DNA of 64,000 nucleotides from an uncultured Bacilli bacterium (GCA_934096235.1 CAKOLO010000002.1:248001-312000); one strand, 5' to 3'; numbered from the stretch's first letter, positions 25,706-35,385 are shown. Program-made: numbers and translations. Notes: generated from the sequence alone by a model not told the origin.

Positions 25706-25731
25706 CAATAAAAAAGAGATTTTATCTCTTT
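25706..25731 (-). terminator. Terminator of the L,D-transpeptidase gene
   Basis: Arms AAAGAGAT and ATCTCTTT around a 3-base loop, overlapping the stop codon, with a T-rich run on the minus strand. Confidence 0.75.
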
Positions 25732-26654
25732 ATATAAACTGGTGTTCCTACTTCTATCATAGAAAATAGTTTTTCAGCTGCTGATGTTGGAAGATTAACG
25801 CATCCATGGCTTCCATTTGTTTTATATATTTCTCCACCAAATTTTTTTCTCCATGATGCATCATGTAATCCATAGCTTATTCCATCATAAGCCATCCAGT
25901 ATTTAACTTTTGATCTATATGTTTTTGTTACTAACCATTGATCTTTTGTTTTTCTAAGTATTTTAAAGTTTCCTGTTTTAGTAGCTCCATTTTGTCCAGT
26001 AACAACATCTGTTGTAAGTACTGGTTTCTTTTTAACATAATAAACTAATTTTTGAGTTGATATTTTTACTTCTACATATGTGTGTTCAAACTTATCAGTT
26101 ACATGTACTTTTAATGTTTGTTCAGTCTTATTACCGCTTGAATCTTCTACACTATATATTATATCGTATGTTCCTTTTTTATTTATATCTACAGTAGATT
26201 TTTTGGTTACTTTTGATGTTATATCTTTATCATAATTATCTATGGCTTTATATGTAACTTCATCACATTTGTCTTTTATCGTGCAATAAATTTCTTTACC
26301 TTCAAGCGTTAATTTTGGTGATTCTGTATCCACTATTTTTACTTTTCTAGTAAGTACTTTCTTATAATTTTTATATTTTAAAGTATATTTTATTTCATAT
26401 TCACCAAGTTTTGATTCATCTACATTACTTTCTATTTTTACATCATTCTTATTACTGTTATCTATATCTAATGTAAATCCTTCTTCATTATATTTATTTC
26501 CATATTCTAATACTATAGAATTTTCACCATTAAGATAGAATTTGCTTTCTAAAGCATCTAATTTGTTACGTTCTAAAAAACCAATAATAGAAGCTGTTAT
26601 TGTTAATAATAAAAAACTCATTGTTAATAAGATTTTAATTAAGTTATTTTTCAT
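25722..26654 (-). CDS. L,D-transpeptidase with Ig-like (DUF5011-type) repeats
   Basis: 310 residues from ATG 26654; an in-frame GTG six bases earlier lies inside the AGGTGA ribosome site. An N-terminal membrane helix (8-28) is followed by two immunoglobulin-like bacterial repeats (ending ...YEIKYTLKYKN and ...YDIIYSVEDSSGN), then a YkuD catalytic domain with GLHDASWR and the Cys motif SHGCVNLP. It would make 3-3 cross-links in peptidoglycan or attach proteins to it, on the outer face of the membrane. Its own terminator follows. Confidence 0.9.
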   Translation of the reverse strand: MKNNLIKILLTMSFLLLTITASIIGFLERNKLDALESKFYLNGENSIVLEYGNKYNEEGFTLDIDNSNKNDVKIESNVDESKLGEYEIKYTLKYKNYKKVLTRKVKIVDTESPKLTLEGKEIYCTIKDKCDEVTYKAIDNYDKDITSKVTKKSTVDINKKGTYDIIYSVEDSSGNKTEQTLKVHVTDKFEHTYVEVKISTQKLVYYVKKKPVLTTDVVTGQNGATKTGNFKILRKTKDQWLVTKTYRSKVKYWMAYDGISYGLHDASWRKKFGGEIYKTNGSHGCVNLPTSAAEKLFSMIEVGTPVYIKR

Positions 26655-26684
26655 ACTCACCTATTATAAATATAACATATTTTG

Positions 26685-26714
26685 AAAAGAAAAAAGTAAC
26701 AAATTATGTTACTT
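26685..26714 (-). terminator. Terminator of the OGG/LTA-synthase unit
   Basis: Arms AAGTAACA (26694-26701) and TGTTACTT (26707-26714), 5-base loop, followed on the minus strand by TTTTCTTTT. It overlaps the glycosylase stop codon. Confidence 0.75.
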
Positions 26715-27527
26715 GATATTTCTTTTACTATGAAATAAATATTGTATTGCTAAACCTGAATATTCTCTATATTTTTCTCTTGTGAATTTTTCTATTGTTT
26801 TTTGGTCATCTTTTATTCCATATAGTTCTTTTATATTTTGTTTTACCCATGTATCTATTGGAAAAGTATCTAATCTTTTATAGCCAAATAGAAGTATGCA
26901 TGAGGCTACTTTTAAACCTATTCCTTTAACAGTCATTAGTTCTTTAGTAGCATCACTTGTTGATAGCTTGTTTATATCTCTTAATTCTTTATATTTTGTT
27001 AAGAAATCTTCTAAATATTTATCTCTAAATCCTACTCCTAATGATCTAAAATCTTCACTTTTTAAATCTTTTAGTTCTTCATATGTTGGGAATAAACAGT
27101 ATTCTTTATTATTAAATATTACTTTTTTGCCATAGTTTTCTGATAGTAAATTTATACTATTTGTTATTCTTTTAACATTATTGTTTTGACTTATTATATA
27201 GCTTATACACATTTCAAATGAATCTTGATTAAGTATTCTATATCCTTTACATTTGTTAATAATATCTTTCATTTTAATGTCATTGTTGATAAGTTGTTCA
27301 TTAATTTTATTATAGTCTCTATCTAAATCAAAATATTCTATTATTACTTCTTTTAGATTGTCAGTATTATTAGAATTTACTATTAGAGTGTTAGTAACTT
27401 GTTTAATATTTATTACTCTATCTTTTAATATATTAGTGAAGCTCCCATCTACTTCTTCTATGACTCTAAAGCATGCTCCACTTAGTAGTGTGCTTTTTAA
27501 ATCAAAATCTTTTACTTCTATTTTCAT
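26709..27527 (-). CDS. 8-oxoguanine DNA glycosylase (OGG1-type, HhH-GPD)
   Basis: 272 residues. The helix-hairpin-helix and catalytic part reads VKGIGLKVASCILLFG with the Lys nucleophile, followed by TFPIDTWVK with the catalytic Asp. The N-terminal beta domain (GACFRVIEE) fits OGG1 rather than MutY or Nth, and there is no iron-sulfur cluster. It excises 8-oxoguanine and nicks the strand. It starts two bases after the LTA-synthase-like gene, so the pair is co-transcribed although their functions differ. Confidence 0.85.
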   Translation of the reverse strand: MKIEVKDFDLKSTLLSGACFRVIEEVDGSFTNILKDRVINIKQVTNTLIVNSNNTDNLKEVIIEYFDLDRDYNKINEQLINNDIKMKDIINKCKGYRILNQDSFEMCISYIISQNNNVKRITNSINLLSENYGKKVIFNNKEYCLFPTYEELKDLKSEDFRSLGVGFRDKYLEDFLTKYKELRDINKLSTSDATKELMTVKGIGLKVASCILLFGYKRLDTFPIDTWVKQNIKELYGIKDDQKTIEKFTREKYREYSGLAIQYLFHSKRNIK

Positions 27528-27529
27528 TT

Positions 27530-29455
27530 TTAAATACCTAGTTTCTTGTAGTAGTCATAATCTAATATTAATGATGACATACTGAATTTTTGATATACAA
27601 TAGAATTTATTTTATCTATATATTCTTTTGATACTTCTTCATTATTAAAACTTTTAAATTCTTTAGTTACTGTGTTATATGTTCCTTTATTAGTTATCCA
27701 ACTTCTATCAGATAATATAGCTATTCCTTCTGACTCACTAAATATATCTCTTCCCATTAGTAGTCTTGAATCATATTCTATACCATATAAATTATATATT
27801 GTTGGTAATAAATCTAATCCTGAAACTACTTTATTTATTTTTGTTCTTTCTATAGATGGATTATACATTATAAGTGTTGTATGATAATTTTCGAATTTAT
27901 CTGTTCTATCTATTTTACTTACTTCGTTCATCTCTTTAGTAGTTAGTCCATATGGATAATGATCAGGTCCTAATACAATAAGTGTATCTTCTAATAAGTT
28001 TTTTTCTTCTAATGTTTTAAGCAGTTTTTCTAATGCTTTATCTAGTTCAATTTGAGTAGCATAATATGCTTTTACTGCAGTACTATATTTTAAATCTTTT
28101 ACTGCTTTTTTGTTTCTTGATGCCATGTTATTACCATAAAAATTATAATTTAAGTGTCCACTTACGGTCATATAATATGTTAAGAATGGTTTATCATCGT
28201 TTAAAAAGTAATCAAATGATGCTTCTACCATTTCTAAGTCGCTATTTGGCCAATGTTTACAATTCATTTTCTTTTCAAGACCATTACCACATCCATAGTA
28301 ATCAAATCCTATATTAGGGTGTGATTTGTTTCTTTCATAGTATTTATATGTGTGATTATGAAATGCATATGCATTGTATCCTTCTTTTTTAAACATGTTT
28401 CCGATACCAAGTGGCATACTTAATTCACTAGTTTTTTTAAAACTCCATATACCTTCTTTTGGAATTAAACTTATTAGATTCATGTATTCTCCATCAGAAG
28501 TAGATACTGGATATAATGGTTGATAATAATTATTAAATACAAATGAGTTATTAGCCATTTTATATAGTGTTGGTGTTATATCCTTATCTATGGCAATTGT
28601 ATCAAATGCTTCTGCTGTTATAAAAATTAAATTTTTTCCTTTAAATAAGCCTGTATATTTATTCTTTTCTGTTGGTTCTACACTTTTAAAGTATTTATGC
28701 ATACTTATTAAATTTTCATCGTTAGTTTCACTAATTAATTTATCAAAATCTATATTATATGTGTTATATTCTTTTACTTCTTTTTTAATTACTGGTTTTG
28801 TTTCCTCAACATATATTTCTTCTTTAAAACCAAAAATATATCTATACACATCTACTGCTTCCATAGTAAGTAATCCAGTTTTTTCTATCGTAAGCATTGG
28901 GGCATGTGTACTAAAAAGTAATCTTCTTAATGAATAAATTCCTTTATTATCATATTTTACTACAAAGAATATTCCAGTAAATGAAAGAATAAATGCTACA
29001 ATTTCACTAATTATTATTGTTTTATTTGGTCTTTTATAATTGAATTTTTTATTAAATATTAAGTAAAGTATATAAGGTATTAAAATTATAACAAAGATAT
29101 ACCAAATTCTTAATATTACATCTATTATCATTTGCCAAAATTGCATTACTTGTCCTGTTCCAGTTGTAAGTGAAAAGAATGAGAATATAGAGTCATAGAA
29201 GTTATAATATACTATTTGAGCTAAAGTCACTAATGTCAAAACTGAAGTTAAAATAATATTTAAAACTCTATTTATTTTTTCATTAAAAAGAGTTGTTATA
29301 GTACTAAAAATAACTATAAAAGGAATACTAAACAATATAACTATTAAAGTATTAATTGATATTAATTTTCCAATTATAAAGCCTCTATAAACAAACTCTA
29401 AAAATATTACATAAAATATCCACCACAAATGTATTACTATTTTTTTGTTTTTCAT
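27530..29455 (-). CDS. LTA synthase family sulfatase-fold membrane enzyme
   Basis: 641 residues: five N-terminal membrane helices, a linker, then an extracellular sulfatase-fold domain. Metal/nucleophile motifs are NLIFITAEAFD, the Thr segment PVSTSDGEY, and LIVLGPDHYPYG with HTTLIMYNP. The family moves glycerol-phosphate from phosphatidylglycerol to build teichoic acid, or adds similar groups to envelope polymers. This one has the usual length for LtaS. A 45-residue membrane protein gene ends two bases upstream, suggesting that the small protein is made in fixed ratio with it. Confidence 0.88.
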   Translation of the reverse strand: MKNKKIVIHLWWIFYVIFLEFVYRGFIIGKLISINTLIVILFSIPFIVIFSTITTLFNEKINRVLNIILTSVLTLVTLAQIVYYNFYDSIFSFFSLTTGTGQVMQFWQMIIDVILRIWYIFVIILIPYILYLIFNKKFNYKRPNKTIIISEIVAFILSFTGIFFVVKYDNKGIYSLRRLLFSTHAPMLTIEKTGLLTMEAVDVYRYIFGFKEEIYVEETKPVIKKEVKEYNTYNIDFDKLISETNDENLISMHKYFKSVEPTEKNKYTGLFKGKNLIFITAEAFDTIAIDKDITPTLYKMANNSFVFNNYYQPLYPVSTSDGEYMNLISLIPKEGIWSFKKTSELSMPLGIGNMFKKEGYNAYAFHNHTYKYYERNKSHPNIGFDYYGCGNGLEKKMNCKHWPNSDLEMVEASFDYFLNDDKPFLTYYMTVSGHLNYNFYGNNMASRNKKAVKDLKYSTAVKAYYATQIELDKALEKLLKTLEEKNLLEDTLIVLGPDHYPYGLTTKEMNEVSKIDRTDKFENYHTTLIMYNPSIERTKINKVVSGLDLLPTIYNLYGIEYDSRLLMGRDIFSESEGIAILSDRSWITNKGTYNTVTKEFKSFNNEEVSKEYIDKINSIVYQKFSMSSLILDYDYYKKLGI

Positions 29456-29457
29456 AT

Positions 29458-29595
29458 TTATTTATCTTTTGCTTTCTTTATTATAGTTAAACATATAATT
29501 GCTAATACTATTAGAAGCATAACTAATAATAATATTGCCAATTCTACTTCATAACTTGTTTCTGATATATTAAGAATTTCAGTTAATAATTTCAT
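29458..29595 (-). CDS. Small single-helix membrane protein (45 aa)
   Basis: ATG at 29595 with GGTGATTT upstream, stop TAA at 29458, two bases before the LTA-synthase-like start. About residues 18-39 form one strong hydrophobic helix (ELAILLLVMLLIVLAIICLT), with an acidic outside end and a KKAKDK inside end. It is probably an accessory subunit or stabiliser of the downstream enzyme. No homolog was recognised; the reality of the frame rests on ribosome site, spacing and helix. Confidence 0.6.
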   Translation of the reverse strand: MKLLTEILNISETSYEVELAILLLVMLLIVLAIICLTIIKKAKDK

Positions 29596-29695
29596 TTAAA
29601 TCACCACTATAATTATACTAAAAATAAGGTGTTCGTTCAATATTATTTATATACTATATAATTTAAGTATGTTATAATATCTTAGAGGTGTAAGT

Positions 29696-30640
29696 ATGAA
29701 AAAGAATATTAAAAATGATATTGAAGAGGTGCAAGAAAAAATAGAAGAAAAAGTTAATGAAAAAGTTGATATCATTAATAAAACTCCTGAAAATATTAAA
29801 ATTGCTTTCTTGTTAAATTTAGTATTTTCTATTATAGAGGCTATAGGTGGTGTACTTACTAACAGTATTTCTATTGTATCTGATTCGCTTCATAATTTAG
29901 GCGATTCTATTACTATTGGTATTACATATTTTTTTGAAAAGAAAAGTAAAAAACTTCCTAATAAAGAATATTCTTATGGATATTTAAGATATACTTTGCT
30001 TGGATCATTGATTGCTTCATTTATTTTATTAGTAGGTAGTGTTGTTATTATTTATAATGTTGTACCAAGACTAATGAAGCCACAAGATGTTAATTATGAT
30101 GCTATGATAATATTTGGTATATTTGGACTTCTTATTAACTTATACGCAACTATTAAAGTTATGAGAAGCAAAGACAAAGATAAAAAGATAAATACTCATT
30201 TAATAGAAGATACTGTTATTTGGCTATTCTTACTTATTGGTAGTATATGTATAAAAGTATGGAATTTAATTATTATAGATCCAATTTTATCATTATTAAT
30301 TGCAGTTTATATATTATATCAAGTATATAAGTATATGAAAAACATCTATAATATATTTATGGAGAAAGTACCTAAAAATGTAAAAATAGATACTATAAAA
30401 AAAGATATTGAAGATAATGAAAATATAGATAATGTTCATCATATACATATATGGTCTATGGATGGAATTAATAACTATATGACTGCTCATATTCATTTAA
30501 ATAAAGTACTTAGTGAACAAGATATAATAAATACTAAAAATAATATTAAGAACAAACTTAAAGAAGATAAAATAAGTCATGTTACTTTAGAAGTAGAATA
30601 CTTTAATGAAAAGTGTAATGATGAAGAATGTAAGAACTAA
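29696..30640 (+). CDS. Cation diffusion facilitator (CDF) metal transporter
   Basis: 314 residues with AGAGGTG before ATG. A basic/acidic coiled N-terminal extension (about 35 residues) precedes six helices. Site-A residues appear as SDSLHNLGDS in helix 2 and HLIEDT in helix 5; a C-terminal cytoplasmic domain (VHHIHIWSMDG) is complete. It exports zinc or a related divalent ion against protons. A terminator follows, so it is monocistronic. Metal specificity is not decided by sequence alone. Confidence 0.9.
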   Translation: MKKNIKNDIEEVQEKIEEKVNEKVDIINKTPENIKIAFLLNLVFSIIEAIGGVLTNSISIVSDSLHNLGDSITIGITYFFEKKSKKLPNKEYSYGYLRYTLLGSLIASFILLVGSVVIIYNVVPRLMKPQDVNYDAMIIFGIFGLLINLYATIKVMRSKDKDKKINTHLIEDTVIWLFLLIGSICIKVWNLIIIDPILSLLIAVYILYQVYKYMKNIYNIFMEKVPKNVKIDTIKKDIEDNENIDNVHHIHIWSMDGINNYMTAHIHLNKVLSEQDIINTKNNIKNKLKEDKISHVTLEVEYFNEKCNDEECKN

Positions 30641-30660
30641 CAAATAGTTAGTTTTTTATT
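30635..30660 (+). terminator. Rho-independent terminator
   Basis: AACTAAC, loop AAATA, GTTAGTT then TTTTATTT, overlapping the CDF stop codon. Confidence 0.8.
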
Positions 30661-30710
30661 TATTTATTTTTAATAATTTGCTACAATTATATTATAATAA
30701 GGAGTTTAAA

Positions 30711-32237
30711 ATGGGCGAAGAATATGATGTTATAGTAGTTGGTGCTGGTAATGGTGGTTTGATGGCTGCTTTAAATATTGCTTCTAATGGCAAGAGTGTT
30801 TTAGTTTTAGAATCTAATAGTACTCCAGGTGGTCTTGCTACTAGTTTTGTTCGTGGTAGATTTGAATTTGAAGCTTCTTTAAGAGAACTTAATAATTTTG
30901 GTAGTGAAAGTGATGAAGGAGATATAAGAAGTCTATTTAATAAATTTGATTTAAATGAAAAGATTGAATGGGTAGAAATTCCTGAAGCATATAAAATAAT
31001 TAAAACTGATAATCCTAGATGTGAATATGTTATACCTTTTGGAGTAGATGAATTTATTAAAAAGATGGAAGAGATTGAACCTGGGTGCAAAGACAAAATA
31101 TCAGAATTCTTCGAACTTGCTAAAGAAGTATATAATGGCTTTAACTATATAAAAAATAATAATTATGATATGGAATTTCTTAAAAAGAACTACCCTAACT
31201 TTTTAAATGTATCTACGTATACAATGGATGAAGTATTTAAAAAACTTAAACTTCCTAAAGTAGTTGAAGATATTATAAAGTCATACTGGATATATTTTGG
31301 TGTATCCTCTATAAATATGAATTTTGCTCACTATGTTTATTTCTTCTATCAATATATTACTAAGAAAGGATATATTCCTAAAAATAGAAGTCAGGAGATA
31401 TCTAATGCTATAGAAAAAAAGATAATTGGATATGGTGGTAAGATTTATTATAATGAGAGTGTTAATAAAATATTAATAGATAATAATAAAGTAAGTGGTG
31501 TCACTACTAAGAAAGGTAATATCTATAAAAGCAAACATGTTGTAGTTAATAGTAGTCCTATGAATGTCTTTGGAACTATGATAGATACTGTTCCTGTTAA
31601 TGCATTAAAACTTACTAATAGTAGGAAGTTAGGTGCTACAGCATTTACTATATATTTAGGACTTGATAAGAGTATAAGTGAACTTGGTCTTAAGAATTAT
31701 CAATATCTTATATATAATAGTTTAGATAGTAATATTGAGTTTGAAAATATGAAATCATTGGATTCTGATACCATAATTGTTACTTGTTTAAATAATGCAA
31801 TTAATGATGCTTCAGAGGAAGGTACTTCTATAATAACAATAACTGCTTTATATTATGATAATCCTTTTGATAAAGTATTAAATGAAGAAAATTATTATAG
31901 TTTTAAAGAGAAAATTGCTAGTAAGTTAATAAATAGATTTGAAACTTCTTTAGGAATTAATATTAAGGACTATATTGAAGAATTAGAAATTTCTACACCA
32001 ATTACATATTCTAAATATAATAGCTCTCCTGATGGCTGTATTTATGGTTATATGCTTAATAATTTTGATTCAGTAATTTCTAGAATAACTAATAAGAATG
32101 AAGACTATTTAATAAATGGACTTAGACTATGTGGTTCATACTCATACTATGGACATGGATATGACTCTACATATCAAAATGGTTATGAGATTTCTAATAT
32201 GACACTTAAAGATATTGAAAAGGAAGGTGAAGCATGA
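30711..32237 (+). CDS. FAD-dependent oxidoreductase, phytoene-desaturase/retinol-saturase-like
   Basis: 508 residues from ATG 30711, chosen for AAGGAG at proper distance. FAD-binding GAGNGGL near residue 10, ESNSTPGGLATSF, and a C-terminal FAD contact (LINGLRLCGSYSYYGHGYDSTYQNGYE) match the amine-oxidase/CrtI-like fold. No carotenoid genes are nearby, so the substrate is another unsaturated or hydroxylated lipid-like molecule. Its end overlaps the flavin-reductase/ferredoxin gene by ATGA, indicating a two-protein electron transfer unit. Confidence 0.8.
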   Translation: MGEEYDVIVVGAGNGGLMAALNIASNGKSVLVLESNSTPGGLATSFVRGRFEFEASLRELNNFGSESDEGDIRSLFNKFDLNEKIEWVEIPEAYKIIKTDNPRCEYVIPFGVDEFIKKMEEIEPGCKDKISEFFELAKEVYNGFNYIKNNNYDMEFLKKNYPNFLNVSTYTMDEVFKKLKLPKVVEDIIKSYWIYFGVSSINMNFAHYVYFFYQYITKKGYIPKNRSQEISNAIEKKIIGYGGKIYYNESVNKILIDNNKVSGVTTKKGNIYKSKHVVVNSSPMNVFGTMIDTVPVNALKLTNSRKLGATAFTIYLGLDKSISELGLKNYQYLIYNSLDSNIEFENMKSLDSDTIIVTCLNNAINDASEEGTSIITITALYYDNPFDKVLNEENYYSFKEKIASKLINRFETSLGINIKDYIEELEISTPITYSKYNSSPDGCIYGYMLNNFDSVISRITNKNEDYLINGLRLCGSYSYYGHGYDSTYQNGYEISNMTLKDIEKEGEA

Positions 32238-33526
32238 AACCAATAAAAATATCATCTTTTCCTAATAAAGATATAAAGAATTTTAAAAATCTAAAAGAAA
32301 ATAGAGAAAAAATAATAAATAGAACATCTACAAGTCCTATAAATAATGAATATATAGTAGATAGAATTGCTAAAAGTATACACCCTTCTCATCAAACATT
32401 AATGATTAAAAATATCATCGAGGTTAATCCAAATATTAAGATATTCTATTTTTGTAATGCAGATGGTGGTAGTCTTGCTACTTTTAGACCTGGACAATAT
32501 ATTACTCTTTTATTTCAATTTGATAATAAATTTGTAAGTCGTGCCTATTCTTTGTCTAGTTCTCCTAATGATGCTATAAATAATGTTTATAGAATAAGTG
32601 TTAGTAGAGTTAATAATGGTGTTGTTTCTAATTATATGTTAGATAAGCTTGATATAGGTGATACAGTTGAATCTTTAAGTCCATCAGGTAACTTCTTTCC
32701 TTCTACTATAAGAGATAAAAAGCAATTAGTTGGTATAGCTCGTGGTTATGGAATAAGCCCTTTACTTTCTATTGCTAAAAGTATAGAAGATAAATCTCTT
32801 GATAAAGATATAACTATATTTTATGAAGTTAATAGTGAAAATGAATTTATTTATAAAGATGAACTTAATAGATTAGCAAATACTAATGATAATATTAAAG
32901 TTATATTTATTAATAAAGAAAATGCTAAAAATAGAATTACTGTTGGTATGATTAAAAGTTTTGTAACTGCGAAATTCACTGTGTTTGCTTGTGGTAGTTT
33001 AGAATTTTATGATGAAATTAAAAATGAATTATCTGTTTTAAATCTTGGTATTAAGGATTTAAGATTTGAAAGTAGTCCAATTATTGAAGAAAATATTGCT
33101 GATTCTATTGAAGCTCCTACTATTGTAGATATAGTTGATGAAAAGCCTAAAAAGAAAAGAAAATCTAAAAAAGATGATGAAAGTGAAGAAGAGACTGTTG
33201 AAGAAAATATTGAAGTTAAAGATAATAATGTCACTGAAGAGTTACCTAAGCAATATAATATTAAAGTATTTTCTAATAACGAAGAATATAATGTTACTTG
33301 CTTTGAAAATCAAACAATCTTGTCTGCACTTGAACTTAGTAATGTAAGAGTTAGAAGTAAATGTAGATGTGGAGAATGTGGTTACTGTAGAAGTCTACTT
33401 CTTTGGGGTACAATTCGTGTTAAAGAAGGAATGGAACATAGACGTAAAGCTGATATTAAGTTTAATTATATACATCCATGTTGTAGTTATCCTACAAGTG
33501 ATATAACTATTAAAATAGATAATTAA
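32234..33526 (+). CDS. FNR-type flavin reductase fused to a 2Fe-2S ferredoxin
   Basis: 430 residues. Residues about 50-280 form an FAD/NAD(P)H reductase (FRPGQYITLLF, SRAYSLSSSP, GIARGYGISPLL). A low-complexity linker at about 303-340 has a Lys/Arg block followed by an acidic block. The C-terminal ferredoxin has Cys377, Cys382, Cys385 (CRCGECGYC) and Cys416/417. It would pass electrons from NAD(P)H through FAD and iron-sulfur to the coupled upstream oxidoreductase. The charged linker is unusually marked. A bidirectional terminator ends the unit. Confidence 0.85.
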   Translation: MKPIKISSFPNKDIKNFKNLKENREKIINRTSTSPINNEYIVDRIAKSIHPSHQTLMIKNIIEVNPNIKIFYFCNADGGSLATFRPGQYITLLFQFDNKFVSRAYSLSSSPNDAINNVYRISVSRVNNGVVSNYMLDKLDIGDTVESLSPSGNFFPSTIRDKKQLVGIARGYGISPLLSIAKSIEDKSLDKDITIFYEVNSENEFIYKDELNRLANTNDNIKVIFINKENAKNRITVGMIKSFVTAKFTVFACGSLEFYDEIKNELSVLNLGIKDLRFESSPIIEENIADSIEAPTIVDIVDEKPKKKRKSKKDDESEEETVEENIEVKDNNVTEELPKQYNIKVFSNNEEYNVTCFENQTILSALELSNVRVRSKCRCGECGYCRSLLLWGTIRVKEGMEHRRKADIKFNYIHPCCSYPTSDITIKIDN

Positions 33527-33550
33527 AGGAGGATCATTAATCCTCCTTTT
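33525..33550. terminator. Bidirectional terminator
   Basis: AAAGGAGGAT, loop CATTA, ATCCTCCTTT between the convergent reductase and phosphoesterase genes, with T- or A-rich flanks on both sides. Confidence 0.8.
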
Positions 33551-34247
33551 GTATGCCAAAAAATACTTCTTTAATATGTTCTTTATTTGGAAAATCTATA
33601 CTATTGATACTTTGTAAAAACTTTTTTCTATTATACTTTAATGGTATCTTTTTTATTTTATCTTTTTTAGTATCTATTATATAGTAATATGTTGTGTTAT
33701 CTTTCCTACATCCACTACTTCCTATTCCATAAAAAGATTTTCCATTTATAAAGTCTATTCTACCAGTATGTTCATGTCCATAAAAAACGTAATCACTATC
33801 TATTTTATCCATTTCTTTTTTATATTCATCATTTCTAAAAATACTTAGATGTTTAAATGGATATTTGTTTTTTTCATCTAATAAGAAATGAAAAAAAGTA
33901 TATTTTTTATTGTTAATAGAAAGTTTATAAATAAGCTTTTTTTCTTTTAATTTATTAAGATTTTCTTTTGATAATGTTGTAGTTACCCATAAGTTATGTT
34001 TTTTCTTGTTTATATTACTATCGGGATCTATTGAAACACCTTCAGTTGAATATAGTTCATGATTACCTAGTATAAATGTAGCATTTTCTTTAAAAAGTAA
34101 ATCTAAACATTTATTTGAATCTGGTCCTAAAGATATAGCGTCTCCTAAAAATATTATTTTATCTATTCGTTTGCCTTTTATATCTTTTATGATTGATTCT
34201 AATGCTTGATAATTTCCATGTATATCTGAGAATACTGCTATTTTCAT
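33537..34247 (-). CDS. Calcineurin-like metallophosphoesterase
   Basis: 236 residues from ATG 34247, where GGTGAAT gives a site; an ATG four codons earlier lacks one. Motifs: FSDIHGN, IFLGDA, LGNHE and GHEHTG bind the two metals. It belongs to the YfcE/small phosphodiesterase group and is cytoplasmic. Substrate unknown. Convergent with the reductase/ferredoxin gene through a shared hairpin. Confidence 0.85.
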   Translation of the reverse strand: MKIAVFSDIHGNYQALESIIKDIKGKRIDKIIFLGDAISLGPDSNKCLDLLFKENATFILGNHELYSTEGVSIDPDSNINKKKHNLWVTTTLSKENLNKLKEKKLIYKLSINNKKYTFFHFLLDEKNKYPFKHLSIFRNDEYKKEMDKIDSDYVFYGHEHTGRIDFINGKSFYGIGSSGCRKDNTTYYYIIDTKKDKIKKIPLKYNRKKFLQSINSIDFPNKEHIKEVFFGIQKED

Positions 34248-34282
34248 ATTATTCACCATTTTAATTTTATCATTTTCTTTAT

Positions 34283-34310
34283 TAAAAAAGAATTACATAA
34301 GTAACTCTTT
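34283..34310 (-). terminator. Terminator of the 299-aa secreted protein gene
   Basis: Arms AAAGAATTAC (34287-34296) and GTAACTCTTT (34301-34310) pair with one G-U on the minus strand, followed by T6. Confidence 0.7.
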
Positions 34311-34315
34311 ACATA

Positions 34316-35215
34316 TTATTCTTCGTATCTTACTTCTTTCATATTTTTAAAACTGCTTAAAAAGTAATTACTTATATAGAATCCAGGTTTGTTTTTCATA
34401 ACATCATTTATTGGTATTATAGTATAGTTTTTTAATATTACATATTTATATGTAAATGTTAGAATTTCATCATAGTGTTCTGTTAATAATTTAATTTTTA
34501 CTAGTATTGTTTCATCTTTTTTAGTATCGCTATCATAATAAGTCATAATTTCATAAAATGATTTATTTGTTTTTACTATTCTTTCGTTATATATTCTTAA
34601 TACTTTTTCTCCTTTATAGTTTCCCTTTACTTCTTCACTAGTTGGATATTTTTCATTTTCATTATACAGTTTTCTATAAATTACGTTATTACTAGAATAT
34701 ACATATTCTGACATAAAATCATAGTTTGTTTCTTTTCCTAAATAATTTGTAGAATACTTTTGTTTATAATTACTTAATTTATATTTAGCATTTTTATAAG
34801 TATCATAGTTAATTTTATCATTATCATTTGAATTTTCATTTTCTAGAATATAAAGGTTATCGTTCGTATCAATAAATTTAATATCAGTACCTTCTCCTGG
34901 TAATAGATTCATTATTTCAATATCTTTTGGTGCATCATATATCTTTTCATATATAAAGTTTCCATTATCTAATTCATCAGGATTAAATATATATATTGAG
35001 TTGTTACTTGTAAAGACATAATTTTTAAAATTGCTATTCTCATTTAATACTTTTAAAGATTTAACTCTTTTATAATTATTTGACTTAGTATTGTTTTTTT
35101 CCATTATTGCGTTTACTAATGAATTTGATTTTTTATTAATTAAGATAACAGTTAATGAGATTAATCCTACTAAAATAATTAATGTTATTAAAATATATAT
35201 TAATTTCTTTTTCAT
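34316..35215 (-). CDS. Hypothetical membrane-anchored extracytoplasmic protein
   Basis: 299 residues, AGAGGTAC before ATG. An N-terminal helix (about 5-26) leads to a Lys/Asn/Tyr-rich domain with beta-propeller-like repeated strands (NYVFTSNNSIYIFNP, NNVIYRKLYNE). No family recognised. Anchored on the outer face. Its style resembles the 369-residue protein at 37.4-38.6 kb, hinting at related envelope roles. Confidence 0.6.
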   Translation of the reverse strand: MKKKLIYILITLIILVGLISLTVILINKKSNSLVNAIMEKNNTKSNNYKRVKSLKVLNENSNFKNYVFTSNNSIYIFNPDELDNGNFIYEKIYDAPKDIEIMNLLPGEGTDIKFIDTNDNLYILENENSNDNDKINYDTYKNAKYKLSNYKQKYSTNYLGKETNYDFMSEYVYSSNNVIYRKLYNENEKYPTSEEVKGNYKGEKVLRIYNERIVKTNKSFYEIMTYYDSDTKKDETILVKIKLLTEHYDEILTFTYKYVILKNYTIIPINDVMKNKPGFYISNYFLSSFKNMKEVRYEE

Positions 35216-35265
35216 ATGTACCTCTATTCTATGTATAGTATATCTAAAAATATATATTAAGGCAA

Positions 35266-35292
35266 TTAAAAAAGTATCAATAAATGATACTT
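35266..35292 (-). terminator. Terminator of tRNA-Cys
   Basis: AAGTATCA, loop, TGATACTT stem; on the minus strand followed by TTTTTAATTG, shortly after the tRNA 3' end. Confidence 0.75.
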
Positions 35293-35301
35293 ATTTTTTC
35301 T

Positions 35302-35375
35302 TGGAGGAGCCAGTCGGATTTGAACCGACGATGGAGGTGTTGCAGACCTGTGCCTTACCACTTGGCTATGGCTCC
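35302..35375 (-). tRNA. tRNA-Cys (anticodon GCA)
   Basis: Minus-strand cloverleaf: acceptor GGAGCCA with TGGCTCC, anticodon loop CTGCAAC giving GCA, T-loop GGTTCAAATCC, and CCA encoded at 35302-35304. Confidence 0.95.
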
Positions 35376-35385
35376 ACTGCATATA

